From: UBA6168 sp041741095 | GTDB taxonomy: Bacteria; Bacteroidota; Bacteroidia; Chitinophagales; Saprospiraceae | Assembly: GCA_041741095.1 (NCBI GenBank) | Contig: JBGSKQ010000039.1 | Coordinates: 23,377-87,376 of the forward strand | Length of the DNA stretch: 64,000 nucleotides | Direction: 5' to 3' | Part shown: piece by piece, positions 26,720-35,555 of the stretch | How positions within the stretch are numbered: position 1 is the first letter of the stretch | Layout of the letters: every line of letters begins with the position of its first letter | Made by a program: the position numbers and the translations under genes | Notes under the pieces: generated by a model | The model's database searches: none | What the model was told of the DNA's origin: nothing | What the model saw: only the letters and a program-made list of their open reading frames with translations

Positions 26720-28159
26720 TCAGGCGCTAATATGACTGAGCAAACTGGCCGAAAAAGACAGCAGTTTTGCTTCTTGAAACTTGTCGGCCATGAGCTGTAC
26801 CCCAACAGGCAAACCTGCCTTATTTTCACTCATAGGAAGGGCAATGGCTGGCACCCCTACCATGTTCGCCTGCACAGTAAAAATATCGGCCAAATACATG
26901 GCCACGGGGTCATCGGCCATCTTGCCGATGTTCCAGGCAGGGGTCGGCGATGCAGGCATTAATATGAAATCGTATTCTTTTAAAATTTCCCTGGTGCGGT
27001 CGTGGATGAGCCTGCGCACCTGCTGTGCCTTGGCATAATAGGCATCGTAATAACCTGCGCTGAGCACGAAGGTGCCGAGCATGATACGCCGTTTTACCTC
27101 CTTTCCAAAACCTTCCGTTCTCGATTTTTTATAAACTTCATGGATGTTTTTTGCACCCCCGGCCCGGTGCCCGAAACGGATGCCATCGTAACGGGAAAGG
27201 TTTGATGACGCTTCCGCCGTGGTGAGAACGTAATAGGCTGGTATGATGTAATCCAAATATTCAAAACCTGTTGGTTCGACCGTGTGTCCTTCTGCCTTTA
27301 GTTTTTCTATAAAATCCAGTGTAAGGTTTTTCACTTCTTCGTCCATGCCGGGATGGTGGAGGGCTGTATCGAAATAGGCAATTTTTGCCTTTTGAACGGG
27401 TTGTTCTGCTAAACTATTGATGTAAAAAGGAGGCGCTGAACTGCAAGTTGCATCGTATTCGTCTTGGCCGTTGATCACTTCCAAAACCGCTGCAACGTCT
27501 TCCACATTGTTCGCCAAAATGCCTATTTGGTCAAAACTGGAGGCATACGCCAACAGGCCATGCCGGGAAATGCGCCCATACGTTGGTTTAAAACCGACCA
27601 CCCCACAAAAAGCTGCCGGCTGCCGCACCGAACCACCCGTATCGCTTCCTAATGAAACCAGGCAGGTACCTGCCTGCACCGCCACTGCCGATGCGCCCGA
27701 CGAACCGCCTGGCACTTTGGAAGGGTCGGCGGCATTGCGGGTGGGGCCGTAGCAGGAGGTTTCGTTTGTGCTGCCCATCGCAAACTCGTCGCAATTTACC
27801 CGCCCGATGATGATGGCATCTTCGGCCAGCAGCCGCTCCACTACCGTTGCAGAAAAGATGGATTTGAAGCCCGTCAAAATTTTCGAGCCCGCCGTCACAC
27901 CATGCCCTTCGTAGCAGATGACGTCTTTCAGGGAAATGACTGCCCCGAAGAGCTTGCCCATTGATGCTGGGTTTTGCTGAAATTTTTCGTCCAGGTCTTT
28001 GGCACGTTGGAGGGCTTCTTCGGCGAAGGTTTCGATGTAGATGTTGAGATGGCGGGTGGAGTTGATTTGGGAGAGGTAGTGAGATACGATTTGGGAGCAG
28101 GTGGTTTGGCCACTAATTATGGCGTTGATGTTTTTATAAATAGAAGTATAATTAGGCAT
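26720..28159 (-). CDS. gatA: Asp-tRNA(Asn)/Glu-tRNA(Gln) amidotransferase subunit A
   Basis: Glutaminase subunit of GatCAB, which turns Glu-tRNA(Gln) and/or Asp-tRNA(Asn) into the amide forms. 479 residues, normal length. The amidase Ser-cisSer-Lys triad is visible: Lys in GAVISLKDVICYEG, the glycine-serine loop VPGGSSGASAVAV, and SLGSDTGGSVRQPAAFCG with the nucleophilic Ser. It starts 30 bases after the pheS stop and shares its transcript. GatB and GatC are not in this window. About 290 bases downstream of the stop contain no recognisable gene or terminator. Confidence 0.95.
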   Translation of the reverse strand: MPNYTSIYKNINAIISGQTTCSQIVSHYLSQINSTRHLNIYIETFAEEALQRAKDLDEKFQQNPASMGKLFGAVISLKDVICYEGHGVTAGSKILTGFKSIFSATVVERLLAEDAIIIGRVNCDEFAMGSTNETSCYGPTRNAADPSKVPGGSSGASAVAVQAGTCLVSLGSDTGGSVRQPAAFCGVVGFKPTYGRISRHGLLAYASSFDQIGILANNVEDVAAVLEVINGQDEYDATCSSAPPFYINSLAEQPVQKAKIAYFDTALHHPGMDEEVKNLTLDFIEKLKAEGHTVEPTGFEYLDYIIPAYYVLTTAEASSNLSRYDGIRFGHRAGGAKNIHEVYKKSRTEGFGKEVKRRIMLGTFVLSAGYYDAYYAKAQQVRRLIHDRTREILKEYDFILMPASPTPAWNIGKMADDPVAMYLADIFTVQANMVGVPAIALPMSENKAGLPVGVQLMADKFQEAKLLSFSASLLSHISA

Positions 28160-28189
28160 TTAAGATTACTTTTTAAAAGATATTTTGCC

Positions 28190-29218
28190 TCACACCACCG
28201 CCCTAAACTGCCGCAAAAACCGCACATCATTCTCAAAAAACAACCTAATATCGGGGATTTCGTACAGCCGCAACGCCTGCCGCTCGATGCCCATGCCAAA
28301 GGCGAAGCCGCTGTACCGTTCCGGGTCAATGCCGCATAAGGTCAGCACGGCGGGGTCCACCATGCCGCAGCCGAGTATCTCCAACCAGCCGGTGCCTTTC
28401 GAGAGGCGGTAGTTTTTTTCGTTGTCCATGCCAATCCATACGTCCATCTCGGCGCTCGGCTCGGTGAAGGGGAAGTAGCTGGGGCGCAGGCGGATTTTGG
28501 GCGTGCCGAACATCTCCTGGGCAAAGTACATCAGCGTTTGTTTCATGTCGGCGAAGCTCACACCCTCGTCCACGTACAGCCCTTCCACCTGGTGAAACTG
28601 TGCATGGCTGCGGGCACTGATGGTTTCGTTGCGGTAAACCCTGCCGGGGGCGATGATGCGGATGGGCGGCTGTTGCGAGGTCATCACCCGTGCCTGCACG
28701 GGCGAGGTGTGGGTGCGGAGCAGCAGTTCGGTACTGCCCGTCAGGTAAAAGGTATCCTGCATGTCCCTGGCGGGGTGGTCTTCCGGCGTGTTCATGGCGG
28801 TGAAATTGTGCCAGTCGTCCTCTATGTCGGGTCCTTCGGCCACAGTGAAGCCCATTCTTTGGAAGATGCCTACGATGCGGTTGAGGGTAGTGGCGATGGG
28901 GTGGCGGCTACCCAGTTCGAGTGGCTCACCAGGACGGCTGAGGTCGAGCAGATTGGCGTCGGCGTCGCTACTGGCAGCTTCCAGGCTTTCTTGCAATTCG
29001 GCAAACTTGCGCTCGGCAGTTTCCTTGGCCTGATTTACCCACTGGCCGTATTCTTTTTTCTGTTCGTTGGGAACATTTTTAATTTCGCCGAACAAGGGCT
29101 TGATGACGTTCTTGGAGCCGAGGTATTGGATGCGGAACTGTTCAAGTTCCTCCTTCGTCTGAGGCTTGGCCGCTTCTATTTCGGCGATGATCTCTTTTAC
29201 TTTTTCGAACATTGTCAT
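28190..29218 (-). CDS. pheS: Phenylalanine--tRNA ligase alpha subunit
   Basis: Catalytic subunit of the (alpha-beta)2 enzyme that charges tRNA(Phe). 342 residues from ATG 29218 (MTMFEKVKEI; ATG 29212 is also possible). An N-terminal coiled coil (about 1-95) precedes the class II core: RVYRNETISARSHAQFHQVEG (motif 2; key residues R-N-E and H-Q-V-E-G) and motif 3 GFAFGMGIERQALRLYEIPD. An open extension to 29275 is encoded by a leader repeat and is rejected. It heads a pheS-gatA operon, both serving tRNA aminoacylation. pheT is not adjacent. Confidence 0.96.
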   Translation of the reverse strand: MTMFEKVKEIIAEIEAAKPQTKEELEQFRIQYLGSKNVIKPLFGEIKNVPNEQKKEYGQWVNQAKETAERKFAELQESLEAASSDADANLLDLSRPGEPLELGSRHPIATTLNRIVGIFQRMGFTVAEGPDIEDDWHNFTAMNTPEDHPARDMQDTFYLTGSTELLLRTHTSPVQARVMTSQQPPIRIIAPGRVYRNETISARSHAQFHQVEGLYVDEGVSFADMKQTLMYFAQEMFGTPKIRLRPSYFPFTEPSAEMDVWIGMDNEKNYRLSKGTGWLEILGCGMVDPAVLTLCGIDPERYSGFAFGMGIERQALRLYEIPDIRLFFENDVRFLRQFRAVV

Positions 29219-29250
29219 TGATCGTTGATCGTTGTTCGTTGGTATCGTTG
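29216..29250 (-). repeat. Short-word leader repeat before pheS (CAACGAAC type)
   Basis: Read on the minus strand: ACCAACGAACAACGATCAACGATCAATG, running into the pheS start codon. It shares words and gene-relative orientation with the ettA leader (19154-19191) and with the repeat inside alr (16655-16687). Confidence 0.6.
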
Positions 29251-29301
29251 CCAAACACGCACAACTATCCACCAACAGGCTACAACAACTGTGGGAAGGC
29301 G

Positions 29302-29309
29302 CAAAAGTA
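29302..29309 (-). promoter_or_regulatory. Possible -7 element of the pheS-gatA operon
   Basis: Minus-strand TACTTTTG, a full TAnnTTTG match about 84 bases before the pheS start. No -33 partner at the expected spacing. Confidence 0.38.
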
Positions 29310-29367
29310 AGGATTGGTTCCTAAAAACCATTGGCGGCTGAGCCAGTGGTTTTTTCTATGTTTGACG

Positions 29368-30246
29368 ATGAAAGTTTCTGGTTTCAGCTTTATCCGCAAT
29401 GCCGTTTTGTACGATTACCCCATCGTGGAGGCCGTCCGCTCCATTTTGCCGCTGTGCGACGAAGTGGTGGTGGCAGTCGGAAAATCGGAAGACGGGACAC
29501 TGGAATTGGTACAAAGCATTGATCCACAAAAAGTTAAGATTATCGAAACTACTTGGGACGATAGCCTGCGACAAGGCGGCAGGGTATTGGCCGAAGAAAC
29601 AGACAAGGCTTTCAAGGCCATTTCTTCTGATGCCGATTGGGGTTTTTACATACAGGGCGACGAGGTTTTTCATGAAAGTGGCATTTCCCAAGTCAGGCAA
29701 GCTATGGAGCGCCATCAACACGATGAAAGGGTGGACGGGCTGCTGTTCGATTTCCTGCACTTTTACGGCTCGTACCAATACGTAGGCGAAAGCTGGCGTT
29801 GGTACCGTCGGGAAGTACGCATTGTAAAAAATGACCCTTTTATTTTTTCCTATCGTGACGCTCAGGGCTTCCGAAGAGGAGGCGGGAAAAAACTGAGGGT
29901 GCGGCATTCCGGCGGCATCATCCATCATTATGGCTGGGTAAAACCGCCCCGTTCCATGCAGCAGAAACAGTTGACTTTCAATAAATTGTGGCACGACGAC
30001 AAGTGGGTGGAAAGCAATATCCCCCAAACGACGGAATGGGACTACCAAAATGTGGATGCCCTCCGCCCTTTTGAAGGCGAACACCCTTCCGTGATGAAGG
30101 AACGGGTAGCAAGACAAAATTGGTCATTTGATTTTGACACCCAAAAAAACAGCCTAAGTGCAAAAGAAAAACTGAAAAGATGGGCCGCAGGCCTGACGGG
30201 TATCCGTTTTGGTGAATACAAAAACTACATTTTGCTGAACGACTAA
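29368..30246 (+). CDS. Family 2-like glycosyltransferase
   Basis: Predicted inverting sugar transferase at the cytosolic face of the membrane. 292 residues from ATG 29368 (MKVSGFSFIRNAVLYDYPIVEA), the conserved start of this Bacteroidota group; an open frame from 29314 would add 18 residues without support. The nucleotide-sugar site appears as CDEVVVAVGKSEDGT and the acceptor/metal loop as DWGFYIQGDEVFHE, where QGDE stands in for the usual D-x-D. TATGTTTG at 29357-29364, a -7 match, ends three bases before the ATG, so a leaderless transcript is possible. It precedes a ligase/polymerase-like gene by 12 bases, suggesting surface polysaccharide assembly. Confidence 0.87.
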   Translation: MKVSGFSFIRNAVLYDYPIVEAVRSILPLCDEVVVAVGKSEDGTLELVQSIDPQKVKIIETTWDDSLRQGGRVLAEETDKAFKAISSDADWGFYIQGDEVFHESGISQVRQAMERHQHDERVDGLLFDFLHFYGSYQYVGESWRWYRREVRIVKNDPFIFSYRDAQGFRRGGGKKLRVRHSGGIIHHYGWVKPPRSMQQKQLTFNKLWHDDKWVESNIPQTTEWDYQNVDALRPFEGEHPSVMKERVARQNWSFDFDTQKNSLSAKEKLKRWAAGLTGIRFGEYKNYILLND

Positions 30247-30258
30247 GCAAACCAATAC

Positions 30259-31548
30259 ATGCAAACTTTCCTACAATCTTATAAGGCACAGAGTGTGATT
30301 TTCCTGTTCATTTGGCTGGTGAGCATGTTGGTATCGGCGGAGTTTGTGTTGTCGGTGGCGATGATTGCGCTGGTGTTGCTGGCCTTGTTCCAATTGAAAA
30401 TTGATGGGCCAAAAGTCAGCCTGGGCCTGCGGGATACCTTGAAAAATGATTTTTCAAAATACTGGAAATACAAAGCTTGGCTGGCGGTTTCCGTACCATT
30501 TCTAATAGTTTTGATCTCTGCACTTTGGTCCAGTGATTGGCACTATACCTTGGAGCGCTTGCGCATCAAATTGCCCTTCCTCGTCCTGCCTTTTGCCTTT
30601 GCTGTCATGCCTGCCCTGCGCAAACGGGAAATACTGACCATCCTTTATTTCCTGCTGGTCACCATGTCCATTATCAGCTTTTATGTGCTTATCAATTTTG
30701 CCATGAACTACGAGGCGGTGATGGGCGAACTGGGCCGGGGCGGCCACTTGCCGACGCCCTCCAACCACATCCGTTTTAGTCTTACTTTGGCCATTGCCAT
30801 CATAGGGGGCTTGGCGCTTTGGATGGAAAATTTTCATTTCAGACATGCCTTTGAGCGTTATTTTATAGCTGGTTTGACACTGTTCCTCTTCATTTTCATC
30901 CACATATTGTCTGTGCGCAGCGGCATCCTGGCGCTCTATTTGGCACTGGCCGTTCTCGCCATGTATTTTGTTTTGGTTAAAAAGAAATACCTCCAAGGTT
31001 TGGCTGGGCTGCTTTGTTTAATGGCCTTGCCGATAATGGCTTATTTCACCGTTCCAAGTTTTAAACTCAAGATTGATTACGCAGTTTGGGACTACAAACA
31101 GTTCGTACAGGGTATCGGCTCCCACTATCCCGATTCCGAGCGGCTGGTCTCTATGCAGGTTGGTTTGCAAATTGGCAACGAACACCCTTTGTTCGGCGTG
31201 GGCGCTGGTGACCTGGACCAAGCGGCCAAATCGGTTTACCAGAGCCAGTATGCCGGGAAATACAATTTCAGGATGCCGCACAATCAACTCCTTACGGTGT
31301 ATGCTGGCACGGGCGCATTGGGTTTGGCCGTTTTCCTATGGGCGTTTTTCTTTCCTGTTTTTTATAAAAAAAACTACCGCAACCCGCTTTTCCTCTCCTT
31401 CCACGCCATTGTTTTTATGTCATTTTTGATGGAAAGTACCATTGAAAACAACTTCGGCGTGTCGCTTTATTTGTTCTTTCTTTTGATTGGGCTGAATTAT
31501 TTGTCCGATGGTGGATTGGAGCCAAAAGAAAAAGGCCACCCATTTTGA
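30259..31548 (+). CDS. O-antigen ligase/polymerase family membrane protein
   Basis: 429 residues with ten or more transmembrane helices. The Wzy/WaaL signature region is a large extracytoplasmic loop between helices at about 275-350 (it contains GIGSHYPDSERLVSMQVG and the segment NEHPLFGVGAGDL), followed by FRMPHNQLLTVYAGTGALG, where the His is the residue usually conserved. Such proteins join or polymerise lipid-linked glycans in the periplasm. It lies 12 bases after the glycosyltransferase. The stop codon is inside the stem of a strong terminator. Confidence 0.87.
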   Translation: MQTFLQSYKAQSVIFLFIWLVSMLVSAEFVLSVAMIALVLLALFQLKIDGPKVSLGLRDTLKNDFSKYWKYKAWLAVSVPFLIVLISALWSSDWHYTLERLRIKLPFLVLPFAFAVMPALRKREILTILYFLLVTMSIISFYVLINFAMNYEAVMGELGRGGHLPTPSNHIRFSLTLAIAIIGGLALWMENFHFRHAFERYFIAGLTLFLFIFIHILSVRSGILALYLALAVLAMYFVLVKKKYLQGLAGLLCLMALPIMAYFTVPSFKLKIDYAVWDYKQFVQGIGSHYPDSERLVSMQVGLQIGNEHPLFGVGAGDLDQAAKSVYQSQYAGKYNFRMPHNQLLTVYAGTGALGLAVFLWAFFFPVFYKKNYRNPLFLSFHAIVFMSFLMESTIENNFGVSLYLFFLLIGLNYLSDGGLEPKEKGHPF

Positions 31549-31570
31549 ACGGATGGCCTTTTTCTTTTGG
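31522..31570. terminator. Strong bidirectional terminator overlapping a stop codon
   Basis: An 18-bp stem with a single mismatch (left arm from 31523, AAAAGAAAAAGGCCA; right arm TGGCCTTTTTCTTTT). It contains the stop codon of the ligase-like gene (31546-31548) and ends the convergent OmpA-family gene (stop at 31584) on the other strand. Confidence 0.88.
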
Positions 31571-31583
31571 GCGGAAAAACAGC

Positions 31584-34247
31584 TTATTGCTCCAATTCAT
31601 ATTTGAACTGCACCCTTTCAAAAATAGGGGCGTCTATTTCCGGGTCAATATTTTTCAAATAAATATCCACGTCGCTGGTGTCGCTTTCTTCTTTTTTGTT
31701 GCTGTCAAAAATGACCTTGATCCAGCCGTGCCCGCCTGGTTTTACCGTGCTCGGCGAAAACTCGTAGGTGGTGCATTCGCAAACGCTGATGAGGTCAATT
31801 TCCAACGGCACTTCCCCTGCGTTCACATAGTGGAATGTATATTCTTTGATTTCCCCTTTTTTTACCTTGCCCATGTCATAAACCCGCTGCTCAAACTGCA
31901 TAACAGGCAGGCCCTTAATGTCTTTTTTCCCGTACAGGGAAGAAAGCGGGTGGATTTTTACGCTGTCTTTTTCAACAATTGATTTTTCCAACTGAATGAA
32001 ATTCGGAATGCTGTCGCCGCCTGATTTTTCCTTGCTCTTGGTGCGGCTGCTATTGTTGCGCTGGCTGGGCTTGCGGTTGTTGTTAGGTGCAGGTTTTTTC
32101 TCGTCCTTTTTGGGTTCCGTTTTGGGTGGCGCAGAGCCATCCACTTTGCGGTTGCCGATTTGGATGAGTTGTTCCTCTTCAATGGTAATGCTGGTCGGGC
32201 CTTCGAGGATCTTGAACTCGGTGCGGCGGTTGAGTTGGTGCGCTGCTTCGAAGCGGACGCTGTCAGGCAGCAGTGAATTGATGTATTCCTCTGTAAGAAC
32301 CTGGCCTGCGCTCAACCAAGCAAACTTGGCGGTTGTTTTTGCATCCACCGTTTTGGGCTGGGTTTCGCCATAACCTTTGGCTTGTATGCGGGCACGGGCG
32401 ATTCCCTTTGTTGTCAGCCAGCGGCGGGCAGATTCGGCACGGCGCTGCGACAGGTTGCGGTTGTATTCGTCCACGCCCCGTGTGTCTGTGTGCGATGAAA
32501 GCTCAATGACCATGTCAGGGTATTTGTTCATCAAATCATAGATGACCTGAAGGTCGCCTTCGGCGGGGGGCAGGATTTTGTCATCATCAAAATCGTAGAG
32601 GATATTTTCCAAAACGAAAGGCTCATTGCGCACAATTTTCTTCGTGATGCGGCCTGGTTTAAGTTCCAATTTGGCCGGAAAGTTTTTGGAGTCGAACAAC
32701 CCAACGGTATTGACGGTAAAAGTATCGTTTTCGTAGTTTTCAGCAGAAGCTACGATAATGTAGGAACGGTCAAGCTCCAATGGTGAATCGTAGCTGTTGC
32801 CGCTGCCGTTGGTTTTGCTGTCCACGGTTTTGGCCTTGTCGCCCAGTTGTATCAGTTCAAAGGTTACGCCGTTGAGCGGCTCTTTTGTTTCCAAATCATA
32901 AGCAAGTGCTGCCAATGTTGCTTCGATTTTTTTGAGGCTCACATTGTAGATGTCGTTGCAGCAGGTTTTGCTGTGCAATGAACGGGCACCCTCAGCAGGG
33001 CGGTTGGAAACGAGGAAGCCGTGGTAGCCTTCCTGATCGAGCATGAAATAAAGGTCGTCCACGCTGGAGTTGTAGGGCTTGCCCATATTTTGCGGTTTGC
33101 TCCAACGGGTACCGTTCCAGGTGCTCATAAAAATATCGTAACCCCCGATGCCAGGATGGCCTTCGGAGCTAAAATACAAGGTTCCTTCCCTGTAAAATGG
33201 CGTATCTTCATCACCTACCGTATTGATTTGCGGACCAAGGTTGACGGGGTCGCCATATTGGCCACCACCTTTGTATGAGGCATAATAAAGATCATAACCG
33301 CCCGAACCGCCTTCCATATTGGAGGTGAAAAAGAGGACTTCTTTTCCAAAAAGCTCGCCCACGCTGGGAGATTTGGCGATGAAGTTGCCGTTGACGCCAG
33401 CCAGTTCGTTAGCTGGGCCCCAGGAACCTCCACCACCTTCGCTCATCCAGATTTTACTTTCCACCAATACATCGCCTTCGATTTGCTCACGGCAGAAAAA
33501 CATGCGCTTGCCATCGGGCGAAAGGGTAACATTGGCATTGAAATAACCGGGGCGGTTGATGGTTTCGTCCAGTGGGGTAGGTTTTTCCCAGCCCTTTTCG
33601 CTGCGGGTGGACTTGTAGATTTTGGATTGGTAGTCGGTATTGTCTGCGTCCACCTCAATAACCTCGTCGGAGTTGAGGCTGGCGTAGTACATTTCCTTGT
33701 TGTCGTTGGTGAGGAAGGCAGAATATTCGGAGATTTTGGTGTTCACTTCTTTGCCTGCATTGCCAACGGTCACTTGTTCGTCGGGCTTTGCTACACGGGC
33801 AAACTCACAACCGATTTTTTCCATTTCGGCCAGTTCCTTGCGAACAGGATCGGTAGCGGAGGCGAGATATTTGTCAAACTCCTCAATGGCCAGGTCATAG
33901 TTCTCGTTCATCTTGATGGAACGGGCATATTCAAAACGCTTGTCTTCCCACTTTTCGGCGTTTTTGTTTTTCTTGGTTTTTTTCAAAGCCCGCTCGTACC
34001 ATTTTTCCGAGTTTTTGTAATCCCGCAGTTGGAAGCTCAGATCGGCGATGATGATGGCCAGGTCAATGTCCTTGGATTCTTCATAAGCCTTTTCGTACCA
34101 TTCGAGAGCACGGTAGTAGTCTTTCTTTTCCATTTGCTCTTCCGCCGTGGTAATCATCATGGCATAGGTCGGGCGGTTGAGGGGCTGGGCAATGGCTGAC
34201 AAAACACCGATCAGGCAGAGCGGAAGCAGAATGATATATTTTTTCAT
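31584..34247 (-). CDS. OmpA family protein with TPR, PD40 propeller and a C-terminal DUF1573 domain
   Basis: Probable periplasmic/outer-membrane protein anchored to peptidoglycan, of the kind linked to type IX secretion and gliding (PorE-like). 887 residues from ATG 34247 (MKKYIILLPLCLIGVLSAIAQ, a signal peptide). Order: TPR repeats (about 25-130; ALEWYEKAYEES, SEKWYERALKK), PD40/WD40-like propeller blades (about 150-430; LSPDGKRMFFCREQ), a carboxypeptidase-regulatory-like fold, then the OmpA domain with ELSSHTDTRGVDEYNRNLSQRRAE (peptidoglycan-binding D and R). A basic/Ser-rich linker leads to a DUF1573 domain (VYDMGKVKKGEIKEYTFHYVNAG) at the end, which I would not expect here. The PorP-like gene lies 94 bases upstream on the same strand. 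Confidence 0.88.
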   Translation of the reverse strand: MKKYIILLPLCLIGVLSAIAQPLNRPTYAMMITTAEEQMEKKDYYRALEWYEKAYEESKDIDLAIIIADLSFQLRDYKNSEKWYERALKKTKKNKNAEKWEDKRFEYARSIKMNENYDLAIEEFDKYLASATDPVRKELAEMEKIGCEFARVAKPDEQVTVGNAGKEVNTKISEYSAFLTNDNKEMYYASLNSDEVIEVDADNTDYQSKIYKSTRSEKGWEKPTPLDETINRPGYFNANVTLSPDGKRMFFCREQIEGDVLVESKIWMSEGGGGSWGPANELAGVNGNFIAKSPSVGELFGKEVLFFTSNMEGGSGGYDLYYASYKGGGQYGDPVNLGPQINTVGDEDTPFYREGTLYFSSEGHPGIGGYDIFMSTWNGTRWSKPQNMGKPYNSSVDDLYFMLDQEGYHGFLVSNRPAEGARSLHSKTCCNDIYNVSLKKIEATLAALAYDLETKEPLNGVTFELIQLGDKAKTVDSKTNGSGNSYDSPLELDRSYIIVASAENYENDTFTVNTVGLFDSKNFPAKLELKPGRITKKIVRNEPFVLENILYDFDDDKILPPAEGDLQVIYDLMNKYPDMVIELSSHTDTRGVDEYNRNLSQRRAESARRWLTTKGIARARIQAKGYGETQPKTVDAKTTAKFAWLSAGQVLTEEYINSLLPDSVRFEAAHQLNRRTEFKILEGPTSITIEEEQLIQIGNRKVDGSAPPKTEPKKDEKKPAPNNNRKPSQRNNSSRTKSKEKSGGDSIPNFIQLEKSIVEKDSVKIHPLSSLYGKKDIKGLPVMQFEQRVYDMGKVKKGEIKEYTFHYVNAGEVPLEIDLISVCECTTYEFSPSTVKPGGHGWIKVIFDSNKKEESDTSDVDIYLKNIDPEIDAPIFERVQFKYELEQ

Positions 34248-34341
34248 GATTCTTTTTGTTGATTTGAAAAACCGTGAATGCAACAATTCAAAGTTGGTTA
34301 AACGGATTTTTTATCAAAAACCTGCATACAGCAGCTATGGT

Positions 34342-35388
34342 TTATAGGTGAGGGCACAAAATGGCTGGTTTCACATCTGGTTTCTTGAAAATTTTCCCGA
34401 TGTAATAAACCGCAATTTCAAAGCCGCCCTGATGGCTGTTTACCTCACTCAGGCTAGAAAGCGTAATATCGTAAGAAAGTGCAGCCTTGATATCACCATA
34501 ATCCAAACCAAGCAATACCTGGCCGGAGTCGCCAAAACGGTAGCCAAGGCCAGCATTCAATTTGATCCTTTTTTCTGGTTTCAGCATATAGCCTGCCCAG
34601 GTGTGAAACTGAAACTGGCTGGCTGGGCTGATGTTGGTATAATAAAGCTCTGGTGTGAGCGACCATTTGTCGGTCAGCGCCGTGTTCAATTGCGCATGGG
34701 CGATGAAGCGCATGGAGAGGTCGGGCGTGGATGCTTGAAAGTTGTAGTCGCTACCCGGTGTAGTGATATGGCGCACGGAGAAGCCCATGTTGTAGTCCGT
34801 GGTCTTGCTCACTTTTGATTTAAACAGCAAACCGGCATTGATGTCGGTGAAGGAAGTATTAGGGTCTGAATTTGAACCAGAACCTGAGCCACCTCCAGAG
34901 ACTATGGCATCAATAGAAGTAACGGTCTCATTTACAATCATATCCTCCCAATTTAAATCACTAGTGCCTTTAAGTTTTCTGGAGATGTTGCCGTAAGTGA
35001 CCCCCAAGGTCAGCACATTTTGACTTTTTTTATCCAATGACAAATGGAATGAGCCGGACAACTGAATGCCAGAAGTTGTGAGTTTGCCAGTACCAGCCTG
35101 ATCCCGAAACACCAATCCGCCCACGCCTATCCAGTGCCGCTTGGCAATCATCAAAATGGGCGCATCAATAAATATGGCCGGAGTGGAATAGGCATTTTTT
35201 ACCGCCGTCCTCGATTGGTCTCGGTAGATGCCGCCGATACGGTAAGTTCCTTCAAATGCTCCCGTGAACGCCGGGTTCATGTGCAAAGGGTTCATGTAAA
35301 ACAGCGTGTTGTGGAGATCCTGCGCATGGAGGCCGAGGCATCCGAAGAGCGTGGAAAGGGAGATCAAAAGTGTCTTAGTTAACTTCAT
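34342..35388 (-). CDS. PorP/SprF family type IX secretion membrane protein
   Basis: Outer-membrane beta-barrel related to PorP/SprF, which helps export or anchor proteins through the type IX secretion system. 348 residues from ATG 35388 (MKLTKTLLISLSTLFGCLGLHAQ, signal peptide). Family hallmarks: NTLFYMNPLHMNPAFTGAFEG just after the signal, then YRDQSRTAV and a series of barrel strands ending GGFEIAVYYIG. A longer frame to 35463 would start within the promoter and is rejected. Paired with the OmpA/PD40 gene downstream, as is usual for this family. Confidence 0.93.
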   Translation of the reverse strand: MKLTKTLLISLSTLFGCLGLHAQDLHNTLFYMNPLHMNPAFTGAFEGTYRIGGIYRDQSRTAVKNAYSTPAIFIDAPILMIAKRHWIGVGGLVFRDQAGTGKLTTSGIQLSGSFHLSLDKKSQNVLTLGVTYGNISRKLKGTSDLNWEDMIVNETVTSIDAIVSGGGSGSGSNSDPNTSFTDINAGLLFKSKVSKTTDYNMGFSVRHITTPGSDYNFQASTPDLSMRFIAHAQLNTALTDKWSLTPELYYTNISPASQFQFHTWAGYMLKPEKRIKLNAGLGYRFGDSGQVLLGLDYGDIKAALSYDITLSSLSEVNSHQGGFEIAVYYIGKIFKKPDVKPAILCPHL

Positions 35389-35431
35389 ATTCAAAATTTT
35401 ATAGCGATTTAAGGCCTGTTCGTAAAAGCCG

Positions 35432-35464
35432 GAAAGATAGAAGTTTTCCTCAAAAGTGTCCAAA
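35432..35464 (-). promoter_or_regulatory. Probable promoter of the porP-like/OmpA operon
   Basis: Minus strand: TTTG at 35464-35461, 21-base spacer, TATCTTTC at 35439-35432 (one mismatch in the last base). It ends 43 bases before the ATG at 35388. Confidence 0.48.
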
Positions 35465-35555
35465 GTGATTGCAAGTTAGGATTTAAACCTTGTACGTATG
35501 GTAGTTAATTAATTGTATTTGCACAGGAAGTGACAGTTTTGGCCATTCCGCTTCG

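Noticed and set aside
29314..29367. Upstream extension of the glycosyltransferase start
   Set aside because: Added residues lack family similarity and overlap the -7-like element; ATG 29368 matches the conserved N-terminus.
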